Assembly (NCBI GenBank): GCA_937923355.1
Contig: CALAIO010000115.1
Span: 1 to 16,264, forward strand
Direction of reading: 5' to 3'
From: an uncultured Rhizobiaceae group bacterium
GTDB taxonomy: Bacteria; Pseudomonadota; Alphaproteobacteria; Rhizobiales; Rhizobiaceae
DNA: 16,264 nucleotides
This document shows, piece by piece, positions 7,367 to 15,111 of the stretch (positions are counted from its first letter, which is position 1; each line of letters opens with the position of its first letter). The position numbers and the translations under genes were made by a program. Below the pieces are notes generated by a model. That model had not been told where the DNA came from, made no database searches, and saw only the letters and a list, made by a program, of their open reading frames with translations.

Positions 7367-7707
7367 GCGAACTCAAGCGTATTATTTTAGAACTTGGCAC
7401 AGGTAATGACCTTTATGGTCAGGACTACACCAAGGCCGCAAAACGTGCCGTGCAAGACGCCATACATCACTCTTCACTAACACTGTTTAAAAGCCTCGAT
7501 ATAGACCCAATGCAAATGCAGATTGAACTTCATCTGGCAGCTCAAGAACCTGAGAAAATCAATCTCGAAGAAGTGGCAAATGAACTCCCTTACGGACAGG
7601 TCACGCCAAAGGCGATTTTTGGCGGGTTAAATATTCACGATGAGGTTACAGATCGCACAAGTGTTATTGTCAATGCAGGCATAATCGTGCGATTGCCTCT
7701 TGCATGA
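7363..7707 (+). CDS. Lin0512-family protein, second of two tandem paralogues
   Basis: 114-residue protein clearly homologous to the preceding gene: ELGTGNDLYGQDYTKAA, a helix with KRAVQDAI, a central strand with MQIELHLAA, LPYGQVTPKA, GGL and SVIVNAGIIVRL align in the same order. The ATG at 7363 forms an ATGA overlap with the upstream stop and has AAGGAG with an 8-nt gap; an in-frame GTG at 7354 is less likely. The pair diverged well before this genome (only motifs are shared), which suggests distinct subunits or activities and not a recent duplication. Translational coupling would give near-equal amounts, as for a hetero-oligomer. Function unknown. Confidence 0.8.
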   Translation: MSELKRIILELGTGNDLYGQDYTKAAKRAVQDAIHHSSLTLFKSLDIDPMQMQIELHLAAQEPEKINLEEVANELPYGQVTPKAIFGGLNIHDEVTDRTSVIVNAGIIVRLPLA

Positions 7708-8717
7708 AAACACTAAAAATCGGTTTTATCTTTTGTTGTATAAGCCTGACTGCTTTTCCTGCACACTCGGGAAAAGTATGGGAAGATTTTGCACCCAAAA
7801 GCCATGGGTCGAAAGCCGTCTTTGAAAACTGTTTTTCACCTGCTGAACTAGCTGGAAAAAAGGGTGAAAAATTCACCCGTAAAAGAGGCAAGGGCGCTTA
7901 TCTTGCTCCGCCAAAAATAAAACGCCCTAAGATAGCCCCTGCAACGCTTTCGCCTCAATTCTATGGGTCAATCAGACGTGTTGCTGTAGGCGGTAAGAAA
8001 GTCATTGCGCTTGGGTTCGATATTGGTGAACAAAACAATGATTTTGCAGGTTATGACGCTGAAATCATTGATACATTACGAAAACATAACGTAAAAGCTA
8101 CCATGTATGTCGGCGGCAAATGGATGGCAACGCATCCTGCGCGCGCAAAGCAGCTCATCGCTGATCCATTGTTTGAAATGGGTAACCACGCCTGGACACA
8201 TGGCAATTTCAGAGTGCTGAACAAGGCTGAAGTAGAAGACCAGATTTGGTTCACGCAGGCTGAATATGAAAAACAAAGAAGCGCACTTGCCGGTCTCGAT
8301 TGCGCAAGGGTCGGCATGAAAGCAATTCCAAAACGCATTCCAACGTTCAGATTTCCATATGGCACCTGTAATGCGCGTTCTCTGAAACAGGTAAATGATG
8401 CAGGTCTGCCAGCAGTGCAATGGGATATTGTGACAGGCGATCCCGCAAAGGGACAATCTGCAAAAGCAATTGCGAGAGCTTTGCTACGCTCAAAACCTGG
8501 CTCAATTGTCGTAGCACACGCAAACGGGCGAGGTTGGAATACGGGCAAAGCTGTCAAATTCGCTATCCCCAAGATGCTCAAAGATGGCTGGGAATTTGTA
8601 ACGGTCACCGAACTTCTGCAAATGGGTAAGCCCGTTATCGCCAAAACATGCTATGAAAACCGTCCGGGCGATAATAAACGCTATGACAGAATTTTTGGCA
8701 GAGGAACGGGTGAATGA
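7704..8717 (+). CDS. Secreted polysaccharide deacetylase-like protein (NodB/CE4 fold)
   Basis: 337-residue protein with an N-terminal Sec signal (MKTLKIGFIFCCISLTAFPAHS), hence periplasmic. From about residue 98 it follows the CE4 polysaccharide deacetylase fold: motif 1 as ALGFDIGE (D106), motif 2 as NHAWTH (H162, H166), motif 3 as RFPYG (R216), motif 4 around WDIVTGDP and motif 5 as VVAHANG (H272). In classic CE4 enzymes motif 1 is TFDD, where the second Asp binds the metal; here that place is I107 with a Glu two residues on. I recall a proteobacterial subfamily with FDxxE at this site, so activity is not excluded. A basic, Pro-rich segment (about 55-90) links signal and domain. The start forms an ATGA overlap with the preceding gene. 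Substrate unknown; peptidoglycan or exopolysaccharide is possible. Confidence 0.85.
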   Translation: MKTLKIGFIFCCISLTAFPAHSGKVWEDFAPKSHGSKAVFENCFSPAELAGKKGEKFTRKRGKGAYLAPPKIKRPKIAPATLSPQFYGSIRRVAVGGKKVIALGFDIGEQNNDFAGYDAEIIDTLRKHNVKATMYVGGKWMATHPARAKQLIADPLFEMGNHAWTHGNFRVLNKAEVEDQIWFTQAEYEKQRSALAGLDCARVGMKAIPKRIPTFRFPYGTCNARSLKQVNDAGLPAVQWDIVTGDPAKGQSAKAIARALLRSKPGSIVVAHANGRGWNTGKAVKFAIPKMLKDGWEFVTVTELLQMGKPVIAKTCYENRPGDNKRYDRIFGRGTGE

Positions 8718-9205
8718 GCAAATTTGGAGAGGCAAGTTACGACCTGGGTATGTGCCAACTTCGCCATGCAACCGCTGAAGATGCAAAAGTTTTAAGTGTC
8801 GAACTGGCGAAGATTGAGCCTTGGAAAACCTTGGGCTCAACGCCACAAGAGTTTGAGGAAGGATTTCAATCTCAAACAAATTCTACAAATACCTATTCAG
8901 TCATATTTGAGGAAAAGCCTGTCGGGATAATTTCTGTCAGATATCCTTGGTTACTTGGGCCTTATCTTGGATTTTTAGGTGTAATCCCTGAAGCACAAGG
9001 TAGGGGATTGGGGAAGGCGCTTATGGACTGGCTTGAAGAAACCACCAAGAAACATTCGGCCAGAAACGTCTTTATCTGCGTGTCAGATTTCAACCATGAT
9101 GCGCAAGCTTTTTATAACGACTGCGGTTACTATGTTGTTGCTGATCTGGATGGATTGATAGTCGATGAACATTCCGAATTCTTGCTCCGCAAACGTCTTT
9201 CCTAA
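8714..9205 (+). CDS. GNAT-family N-acetyltransferase
   Basis: 163-residue GNAT enzyme. The acetyl-CoA-binding motif A is VIPEAQGRGLGKALMDWLEE (Q-x-x-G-x-G pattern), preceded by the strand LGFLGV and followed by VFICVSDFNHDAQAFYNDCGY, the usual motif B region with the aromatic Tyr near the C-terminus. The N-terminal part has the common R-x-A-x-x-D-A pattern (LRHATAEDAK). The ATG at 8714 makes an ATGA overlap with the upstream stop and has GAGGA 8 nt before it; a later ATG (MCQLRH) is possible. The acceptor substrate cannot be told. Its place beside a deacetylase-like gene could hint at acetylation chemistry, but this is only a guess. Confidence 0.88.
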   Translation: MSKFGEASYDLGMCQLRHATAEDAKVLSVELAKIEPWKTLGSTPQEFEEGFQSQTNSTNTYSVIFEEKPVGIISVRYPWLLGPYLGFLGVIPEAQGRGLGKALMDWLEETTKKHSARNVFICVSDFNHDAQAFYNDCGYYVVADLDGLIVDEHSEFLLRKRLS

Positions 9206-9232
9206 TTGCAAAAATTACGGCATAAACAGGCC

Positions 9233-10372
9233 ATGAACATCGCAACTAAAATGTCATATGATATCAAACAGGATCAAAGGTTTCTTGATGCAGCCTTGCG
9301 CTTGGCGCGCAAGCATCAGGGACTGACGGGCACTAATCCTTCTGTTGCTTGTATCATCGTTGCGAGCACAGAACATGGCGCAAGGATTGTAGGCTCTGGC
9401 GTAACAGCCGAGGGGGGAAGACCGCATGCGGAACCGCCAGCTCTTTTGGAGGCAGGCAAGTTTGCTAAGGGTGCCACCGCCTATGTCACACTTGAACCTT
9501 GTGCGCATCATGGAAAAACACCGCCTTGTGCTCAAAACCTGATTGATTCAGGCGTGGCGCGCGTAGTGACTGCAATCACTGACCCGGATAATAGGGTCAA
9601 TGGCAAAGGCCATGAAATGCTGATTGATGCGGGCATTGAAGTCACGCAAATGGATGGCGGCGAAGCAGCGCAGCGTGTCATGCAGGGATACTTAAAAGCA
9701 AGAACATCATCACGGCCTTTCGTAACCTTGAAAATGGCGATGAATGAGGAGGGCTTGATAGGCTCTACTCAAGCAGGAAATCTCAAGATATCATCGTCTA
9801 CATCAAGCAGACAAACCCATCTGCAACGTGCCCGCCATGATGCAATTTTGGTTGGTAGCGGTACCGCTTTGTTTGATAACCCTAGCCTTGATTGCAGATT
9901 GCCAGGGTTGGGCACACGTTCTCCTATCCGTGTCATATTGGATGAGAAATCAAAATTGGATGAAAAAACAAAAGCGATTAGTACAGCACTTCAAACACAA
10001 ACTGTTGTTGTTTCACCCATCACTGCGCCGCAGGAATGGCGGGAAATGCTTGCAAAAAACGGAGTTCAGCATCAGGTCTGCGAGATGGATGACGGGCGTA
10101 TTGCACTACCTGAATTAATGGATGATTTGGCAGCAAAGGGCACACAGTCCGTAATGGTTGAAGGTGGCGCAAGAATTGCCGAGAGTTTCTTGAAAGATGA
10201 TTTGGTCGATGAAATCATTATTCATATCGGTGGTGATGCGGACGAACCGGAAACTAAACAACATGCTGTTTACGCACCCTTTACACCTCATGCGCTTCCC
10301 AAAGGTTTCGAAGTTTGCCAGACGTTGCAATTTGGCAAAGACACTTCTCTAAGATTACGAAAGAAAAACTGA
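9233..10372 (+). CDS. ribD: Bifunctional riboflavin biosynthesis deaminase/reductase RibD
   Basis: Catalyses the second and third steps of riboflavin synthesis: deamination of the GTP-derived diaminopyrimidine, then NADPH reduction of the ribosyl side chain. The N-terminal deaminase has the zinc site H65-A-E and PCAHHGKTPPC (C90, C99). The C-terminal reductase begins at RPFVTLKMAMNEEG and includes ARHDAILVGSGTALFDNPSL and VMVEGGARI. The start is uncertain: TTG 9206, ATG 9233 (MNIATKM) and ATG 9251 (MSYDIKQ) are in frame and none has a strong ribosome binding site; AGG lies close to 9233. The gene begins 27 nt after the GNAT gene and its stop overlaps the ribE start (TGATG). Confidence 0.95.
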   Translation: MNIATKMSYDIKQDQRFLDAALRLARKHQGLTGTNPSVACIIVASTEHGARIVGSGVTAEGGRPHAEPPALLEAGKFAKGATAYVTLEPCAHHGKTPPCAQNLIDSGVARVVTAITDPDNRVNGKGHEMLIDAGIEVTQMDGGEAAQRVMQGYLKARTSSRPFVTLKMAMNEEGLIGSTQAGNLKISSSTSSRQTHLQRARHDAILVGSGTALFDNPSLDCRLPGLGTRSPIRVILDEKSKLDEKTKAISTALQTQTVVVSPITAPQEWREMLAKNGVQHQVCEMDDGRIALPELMDDLAAKGTQSVMVEGGARIAESFLKDDLVDEIIIHIGGDADEPETKQHAVYAPFTPHALPKGFEVCQTLQFGKDTSLRLRKKN

Positions 10373-10962
10373 TGTTTACTGGTATCGTTACAGACATTGG
10401 CACAGTTAAAACAATCAAGCCTCTTTCAAAGGGCAAGAGGTTTCGGGTAGAGACCTCTTACGATACTGCAACGATTGATATCGGAGCTTCTATTGCGCAC
10501 TCTGGTGTTTGTCTTACCGTCGTTGAAAAAGGCGAGGGCTGGTTTGATGTGGAAGCTTGGGAAGAGGCTTTGCGGCTCACAACTTTGAGTAACGTAAAAG
10601 AAGGTCAGCCGATAAATCTCGAACGCTCGCTAAAAATTGGTGATGAACTGGGTGGACATTTGGTCTCCGGCCACGTGGATGGTGTGGCCAAGATTATTGC
10701 GGTGGATGAAGAAGGGTACGCGGTACGCTTTACCCTTGATGCACCAAAGCAACTGGCAAAATTCATAGCAGCAAAAGGTTCCGTCGCGCTCGATGGCACA
10801 TCCTTGACTGTTAACAAGGTGGAAGGCACAAAATTCGATGTGCTCTTGATTAAGCACAGTCTTGAAGTCACTACTTGGGGAGACCGCAAAAAAGGCGATT
10901 TCCTCAATCTCGAAATCGATACGATGGCACGGTATGCCGCCAGACTTTCCGAAAAGATTTAG
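10372..10962 (+). CDS. ribE: Riboflavin synthase alpha chain
   Basis: Catalyses dismutation of two 6,7-dimethyl-8-ribityllumazine molecules to riboflavin. 196 residues with the canonical N-terminus MFTGIV and two lumazine-binding repeats: the first has AHSGVCLTVV, the second begins near GGHLVSGHVDGVAKI and has SVALDGTSLTVNKV. The ATG lies in a TGATG overlap with the ribD stop, so both subunits of the pathway are probably coupled. Upstream in-frame starts inside ribD would add residues not found in the family. The product partners with RibH, encoded one gene downstream. Confidence 0.97.
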   Translation: MFTGIVTDIGTVKTIKPLSKGKRFRVETSYDTATIDIGASIAHSGVCLTVVEKGEGWFDVEAWEEALRLTTLSNVKEGQPINLERSLKIGDELGGHLVSGHVDGVAKIIAVDEEGYAVRFTLDAPKQLAKFIAAKGSVALDGTSLTVNKVEGTKFDVLLIKHSLEVTTWGDRKKGDFLNLEIDTMARYAARLSEKI

Positions 10963-11057
10963 AATGTCTTAATCATAAATATTAAGTGCTTTGCCAAACA
11001 TTAACCAAAATGCTTTTATACTAAAACAGTCGTCAACAAGGCTGGTATTTGAAGGTT
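10963..11057 (+). promoter_or_regulatory. Spacer between ribE and the lipoprotein gene, possible internal promoter
   Basis: This gap breaks the otherwise overlapping operon. It has an AT-rich inverted repeat CTTAAT / ATTAAG (10968-10973 and 10981-10986), without a T-tract, and a TATACT box at 11017-11022 (5 of 6 to a -10) with only a poor -35 (CAAACA, 16 nt upstream). AAGG at 11038-11041 and GAAGG at 11051-11055 serve the two possible starts of the next gene. Confidence 0.3.
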
Positions 11058-11891
11058 ATGTGTTTTAAAAAAATATCAATATTATCAATGGCTTTCTTGG
11101 TTTCTGCTTGTGTCGGAAGCAGTAATGAAGATGTATTGCAGTCTGCAATTCAGCCAAAACTTGAGTTAAATTCACAAGCTGAAACACCAAATTCCGAAGT
11201 TTCGCCCTTTCAGGTTGGCTCAGTTTCGCAACAAAAACCTACCATACAAAACCAGCCAAACATTGCATTTGCATCAGACGAGCCAACTGTAAATCAGTTG
11301 CAGGAAATTGAACCGGAGCCTTTTATTCCACCGCCTCCGCCACCAAGGGTTAAGAAAACATATTTGATTAACGGCCTGGGCAGCAGTGTTGGTTCAATTG
11401 GCTATGGCTTTACAAATCTGGCTAAAAAAATTCCAAACTCGACGTTACATAACTATACGTCGTTTGTTGAAAGTTCGACATTAATTCGCACAAAGGTTTC
11501 TAGAGAAATCAAAGCTGCGTATGCAGCTGATCCCGACATTGAAATCAATCTTATAGGCATTAGCTTTGGCGCGAACATCGTAACCTGGATTGCCGAAGAA
11601 TTGCATCGAAAAGACATCCCCATAAATTATCTTGCTACCCTGGAAGGGCCCGCCATGTCACGCATTCATGAAAATGTGCGTCTTGCAGATAATTTCAGCT
11701 GTACTGGCTTGAGCTGTTTTAGAACAAGTTCAAAACTTTCATGGGGTAATAAAGAGACCGAGTTCTCCAAGTTTAAAATCAAGGCTGGACATATCGACTT
11801 GGCGGATCATCCCCAAGTGCATGATAGAGTGCTTTATCAAATCAACAGACCTTCTGAAATATTTGAAGTGCCGCAATTAAGCGCTCAATAA
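11058..11891 (+). CDS. Putative lipoprotein with alpha/beta-hydrolase-like domain
   Basis: 277-residue protein with a lipoprotein signal: basic MCFKK, hydrophobic core, and a lipobox LVSAC giving lipidated C18. A Ser/Gln/Asn/Pro-rich linker of about 80 residues ends in a proline run (FIPPPPPPR), as in a tether across the periplasm. The C-terminal domain starts with a strand and Gly-rich oxyanion-type loop (YLINGLGSSVGSIG), has the nucleophile elbow GISFG (S169) after INLI, and a candidate catalytic histidine H245 in AGHIDLADH. This fits an esterase/thioesterase-like alpha/beta-hydrolase; no closer family is recognised. TTG at 11049 is an alternative start, with AAGG at a better distance (7 nt) than ATG 11058 has. 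It lies inside the riboflavin genes with 95-nt gaps on both sides. Confidence 0.7.
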   Translation: MCFKKISILSMAFLVSACVGSSNEDVLQSAIQPKLELNSQAETPNSEVSPFQVGSVSQQKPTIQNQPNIAFASDEPTVNQLQEIEPEPFIPPPPPPRVKKTYLINGLGSSVGSIGYGFTNLAKKIPNSTLHNYTSFVESSTLIRTKVSREIKAAYAADPDIEINLIGISFGANIVTWIAEELHRKDIPINYLATLEGPAMSRIHENVRLADNFSCTGLSCFRTSSKLSWGNKETEFSKFKIKAGHIDLADHPQVHDRVLYQINRPSEIFEVPQLSAQ

Positions 11892-11950
11892 ACCCTTAAT
11901 CCAGCGTTCTATCATTTTGCACTTGCCAAGTTCGGCTAGCCATGTTTTGA

Positions 11951-11980
11951 CCTGACTCAATACAGAATTTGAATCAGGAG
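11951..11980 (+). promoter_or_regulatory. Hairpin overlapping the ribH ribosome binding site
   Basis: CCTGACTCAA (11951-11960) pairs with TTGAATCAGG (11969-11978) with one C-A mismatch and an 8-nt loop. The ribH ribosome binding site AGGAG (11976-11980), 6 nt before the ATG, shares its first three bases with the 3' arm. The hairpin could limit ribH translation. It has no T-tract and is not a terminator. Confidence 0.45.
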
Positions 11981-11986
11981 TGATGT

Positions 11987-12424
11987 ATGGCAAATGGCCC
12001 ACATCTTTTGGTCGTTGATGCACCATATTATACTGAAATTTCCAAAAGCCTGATGGAAGGCGTAACAGAAGTTTTGGATGCCGCTAACGCAACGCATGAT
12101 TACGTCACAGTCCCTGGCGTGCTGGAAATTCCAGCGGCTGTTTCAATAGCTTTGAAATCTTCCAAAAATTATGATGGCTACATTGTCATTGGTTGTGTCA
12201 TTCGTGGTGAAACGACACATTATGAAATCGTATCCAATGAATCTGCTCGCGCCATCATGGATTTGTCGGTGACGCATAATCTGGCGATTGGTAATGGCAT
12301 TCAAACTGTAGAAAACGAAGCGCAAGCCTGGGCGCGAGCAAAGGTTTCTGAAAAGAATAAAGGTGGTGGTGCTGCAAACGCTGCACTTGAAATGATAAAG
12401 CTAAAGAAAAGCCTTGGTGCATGA
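11987..12424 (+). CDS. ribH: 6,7-dimethyl-8-ribityllumazine synthase
   Basis: Penultimate enzyme of riboflavin synthesis: condenses 5-amino-6-ribitylaminouracil with 3,4-dihydroxy-2-butanone 4-phosphate. 145 residues, within the family range. Motifs: [11 protein letters not shown] near the N-terminus, [10 protein letters not shown] (substrate loop), [18 protein letters not shown] (phosphate- and substrate-binding loop with the catalytic His), and [17 protein letters not shown]. The ATG follows AGGAG with a 6-nt gap. The stop is in an ATGA overlap with nusB, the usual ribH-nusB pairing in bacteria. A hairpin lies over the ribosome binding site. Confidence 0.97.
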   Translation: MANGPHLLVVDAPYYTEISKSLMEGVTEVLDAANATHDYVTVPGVLEIPAAVSIALKSSKNYDGYIVIGCVIRGETTHYEIVSNESARAIMDLSVTHNLAIGNGIQTVENEAQAWARAKVSEKNKGGGAANAALEMIKLKKSLGA

Positions 12425-12912
12425 GCAATAACGAAGCCACAGATGAAACGATCCGTCCAGCCAATAAACGAGGCTCCGCACGTTTGGCTGCGGTTCAGGC
12501 AATCTATCAAATGGATTTATCAAGCGCACCCGTAAATGAAGTTGTTACTGAATACGAAAATCTGCGCATCGGACAGGAAGTTGACGGCGACACTTATCTT
12601 GAAGCCGATCTTGGCTGGTTTCGTGGCATTGTATCCGGTGTTGTAGAATTACAAAACCAGCTCGATCCCATGATCAATGATGCACTGCCTGCTGACTGGC
12701 CTTTGTCTCGCATTGATACGCTGCTAAGAGCTGTCATGCGTAGCGGGTGCTTTGAGCTTTTAAAGCGAAAAGATGTACCAGCCAAAGTCGTTATCAATGA
12801 ATATCTGGATGTTGCTAAAGCCTTCTTTGAAGAAGATGAGCCCCGTTTGGTAAACGGTGTTCTAAACCGCATTGCGCGGGAGTTGAGAGAAGATGAATTC
12901 CCGACCAAGTGA
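12421..12912 (+). CDS. nusB: Transcription antitermination factor NusB
   Basis: All-helical RNA-binding protein that with NusE (S10) binds boxA of rRNA leaders and prevents premature termination. 163 residues. The Arg-rich start of the fold is [16 protein letters not shown]; the C-terminal half has [33 protein letters not shown] and the strongly conserved end [13 protein letters not shown]. The ATG forms an ATGA overlap with the ribH stop. The first 15 or so residues are a polar extension. The 3' end overlaps thiL by 20 nt. Confidence 0.96.
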   Translation: MSNNEATDETIRPANKRGSARLAAVQAIYQMDLSSAPVNEVVTEYENLRIGQEVDGDTYLEADLGWFRGIVSGVVELQNQLDPMINDALPADWPLSRIDTLLRAVMRSGCFELLKRKDVPAKVVINEYLDVAKAFFEEDEPRLVNGVLNRIARELREDEFPTK

Positions 12913-13882
12913 ATTCTCAATTATTAAAAAATACTTTGCTCCTTTCGCAAGCAAGGGAGCCTTTGAGCTTCGTGATGATGCAGCAGAAATAATTCCAAGC
13001 GAAGGCATGTCACTCGTACTTACGCAGGATGCAATTGCCGAAGGGGTGCATTTTTTTTCAGATGATCCACCTGCATCAATTGCCAAAAAAGCCCTTCGCG
13101 TAAACCTATCAGACCTGGCTGCAAAGGGTGCAAAGCCAAAATACATTTCGCTAGCGCTTGGCTTAGGGAAAACGTGGAATGAAAAATGGGTAGCCGACTT
13201 TGCCAAAGGCTTAAGCGAAGATTGTGAGGCTTATGAAATAGAGCTCACAGGCGGTGATACGTTCAGCACTGGCGGCGGGTTTGTTATTTCAATCACGGCA
13301 ATCGGGGAGGTGCCTTTAGGTGATTATGTTTCAAGACTTAATGCGAAATCAGGTGATGCACTCTTCGTAACAGGTTTTATTGGGGATGCAGCGCTTGGGC
13401 TTTTGGCGCACGAAAAGAAATTATCCGAACTGGGCAATGACGATAATGCGTATCTCATGGGCCGATATTTATTGCCTGAGCCTCGGTTAGAATTAGCAGA
13501 GATAATTAGAAAATACGCTGCTGCATCCATGGACGTCTCCGATGGCTTAATTGGTGACCTAGAAAAACTCTGCCAAGCTTCAGAGGTTGGTGCGGAGCTG
13601 GAAATTCAAAAAGTGCCTCTCTCAAATGCTGCCCAAAGTGCAATTTCACTTGAATCAGATTTGTTAGAAACAGCCCTAACAGGCGGAGATGATTACGAAA
13701 TTCTGTTTACAGTAGCTGAGGAAAAGTTAGTGGAATTTGAAGACTTGATAAAAGGCTTTGAAGGCCAGATTACACGTATCGGCACAATCAACAGTGGGCA
13801 GGGCGTAAAGGTGTTTGACAGGGATGGTCAACTCATTGAGTTTGAAAAGACAAGCTATGACCATTCTGGAGAGAACCGCTGA
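12893..13882 (+). CDS. thiL: Thiamine-monophosphate kinase
   Basis: Phosphorylates thiamine monophosphate with ATP to give thiamine diphosphate, the active cofactor. 329 residues, full length. Motifs of the PurM-like ATP-binding fold: FELRDDAA near residue 25, [25 protein letters not shown] (metal and ATP contacts), [31 protein letters not shown] and [10 protein letters not shown]. The ATG at 12893 lies within the end of nusB (20-nt overlap) with GAGAGA and GGGAG close upstream, so translation is probably coupled. The nusB-thiL order is common in proteobacteria. The last codons contain GGAGAG, which would serve the next gene. Confidence 0.97.
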   Translation: MNSRPSEFSIIKKYFAPFASKGAFELRDDAAEIIPSEGMSLVLTQDAIAEGVHFFSDDPPASIAKKALRVNLSDLAAKGAKPKYISLALGLGKTWNEKWVADFAKGLSEDCEAYEIELTGGDTFSTGGGFVISITAIGEVPLGDYVSRLNAKSGDALFVTGFIGDAALGLLAHEKKLSELGNDDNAYLMGRYLLPEPRLELAEIIRKYAAASMDVSDGLIGDLEKLCQASEVGAELEIQKVPLSNAAQSAISLESDLLETALTGGDDYEILFTVAEEKLVEFEDLIKGFEGQITRIGTINSGQGVKVFDRDGQLIEFEKTSYDHSGENR

Positions 13883-15105
13883 CCCAAACATCGCACCTGA
13901 CAGACGATCAGGAAAATGCCATCGCCAAGAAAAATGTAAGACTGTATTTGCTTTGCCAGGCTCTGGGTGCATCTTCCGCTCCAATCAACATTGCCTTGGG
14001 CGGAATTGTTGGCAGCCAACTTTTGGGGCCAGACAAGTCTTTGGCAACTGCGCCTGTTACAGCCTATAATGTTGGCGTTGCCATTGGCGCTTTGTATGCC
14101 AATTGGGTGATGAAGAAAGTAGGTCGAAAACGCGGGTTCATGTTGGGTACCATTATTGGTGTCATCGGACTGGTTCTAACTGGTCTTGCTATTACTATAG
14201 AACACTTCTGGTATTTCTGCGGCGCGCTCGCAATCAATGGCATCGCGAGCGGTTTTGTTCAGCAATACCGTTTTGCAGCGGCTGATCGCGGCACAGCAGA
14301 ATTTAAACCCAAGGCTATTTCAACCATAATGATTGGCGGTGTTGCTGCCGCGATTATTGGTCCTCAGATTGTAATCTACGCAAGTGGATTGGCCATGCCT
14401 TATTCAAGCGCATTTTACATGGCGACTTCCTTGTTTATTTTAAGCTTCGTAGCGCTGCTGTTCCTTAATCCTTCTAATCTTACAAACCAGGAAAATGTGT
14501 CCTCAACAAATACTGGAAGACCGCTCTCAGAAATCATTATGCAGCCACGCTTCCTTGTTGCTGTATTTTGCGGAACGAATGCATATGGCTTGATGTCATT
14601 TGTGATGACAGGCGCACCGCTTGCCATGCAACATCATGGGCACTCCGAAGTGAATGCAACGCTTGGCATTCAGTGGCATGTCATGGCGATGTTTGCGCCA
14701 AGCTTTATTACGGGACATTTGATTGCACGGTTTGGAAAAGAAACCATTGTCTCCTTAGGTTTGATTATTTTGATTGCCTGCGGAATGGTAGCTTTGGCAG
14801 GCCTCGATCTATTGCACTTCTGGGGCTCTTTAATTCTTTTGGGTCTGGGGTGGAACTTTGGCTTCATCGGTGCGACTTCCATGGTAACGGATACCTATGA
14901 GCCAGAAGAAAAGAACAAGGCACAAGGTGCCAACGATTTTATCATTTTTGGAAGCGTAGCCTTCGCCTCACTAATGTCAGGCCAGGCTTTAAACGCATAT
15001 GGATGGGATTTCCTGAACTGGATTATATTCCCAGTTTCAGGATTAGCATTGGTTAGCTTGCTTTGGTTGCGATACCAGAGTTCAAAAACGATACAGAATA
15101 GTTGA
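13879..15105 (+). CDS. MFS transporter, probable CTG start
   Basis: Inner-membrane major facilitator protein with about 12 hydrophobic segments: TM1 in LYLLCQALGASSAPINIALG, TM2 from VTAYNVGVAIGALYANWV, then the cytoplasmic loop VMKKVGRKRGFMLG, an MFS signature between TM2 and TM3; a central hydrophilic loop (about residues 200-220) divides the halves. The frame is open from a TGA at 13858-13860 but contains no ATG or GTG before TM1. Codons are CTG 13879, CTG 13897, ATC 13921, CTG 13942, TTG 13948. CTG 13879 sits 7 nt after GGAG and overlaps the thiL stop as CTGA, like the ATGA junctions upstream, and gives a normal polar N-terminus with KKNVR before TM1. TTG 13948 would place TM1 at the extreme N-terminus and has no ribosome binding site. 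Substrate unknown. Confidence 0.85.
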   Translation: MTQTSHLTDDQENAIAKKNVRLYLLCQALGASSAPINIALGGIVGSQLLGPDKSLATAPVTAYNVGVAIGALYANWVMKKVGRKRGFMLGTIIGVIGLVLTGLAITIEHFWYFCGALAINGIASGFVQQYRFAAADRGTAEFKPKAISTIMIGGVAAAIIGPQIVIYASGLAMPYSSAFYMATSLFILSFVALLFLNPSNLTNQENVSSTNTGRPLSEIIMQPRFLVAVFCGTNAYGLMSFVMTGAPLAMQHHGHSEVNATLGIQWHVMAMFAPSFITGHLIARFGKETIVSLGLIILIACGMVALAGLDLLHFWGSLILLGLGWNFGFIGATSMVTDTYEPEEKNKAQGANDFIIFGSVAFASLMSGQALNAYGWDFLNWIIFPVSGLALVSLLWLRYQSSKTIQNS

Positions 15106-15111
15106 TATTAA

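Noticed and set aside
8051..8644. Minus-strand open frame of 197 codons
   Set aside because: It lies wholly within the deacetylase-like gene, whose CE4 motifs are read on the plus strand; the product is Cys/Pro/Ser-rich and looks like a shadow frame.
10315..10371. Longer ribE starting inside ribD
   Set aside because: The family begins at MFTGIV, given by ATG 10372 in the TGATG overlap; the upstream extension only repeats ribD coding sequence in another frame.
10963..11986. FMN riboswitch in the rib operon
   Set aside because: No RFN-element consensus was seen before ribD, in the ribE-lipoprotein gap or before ribH; the ribH hairpin is too small.
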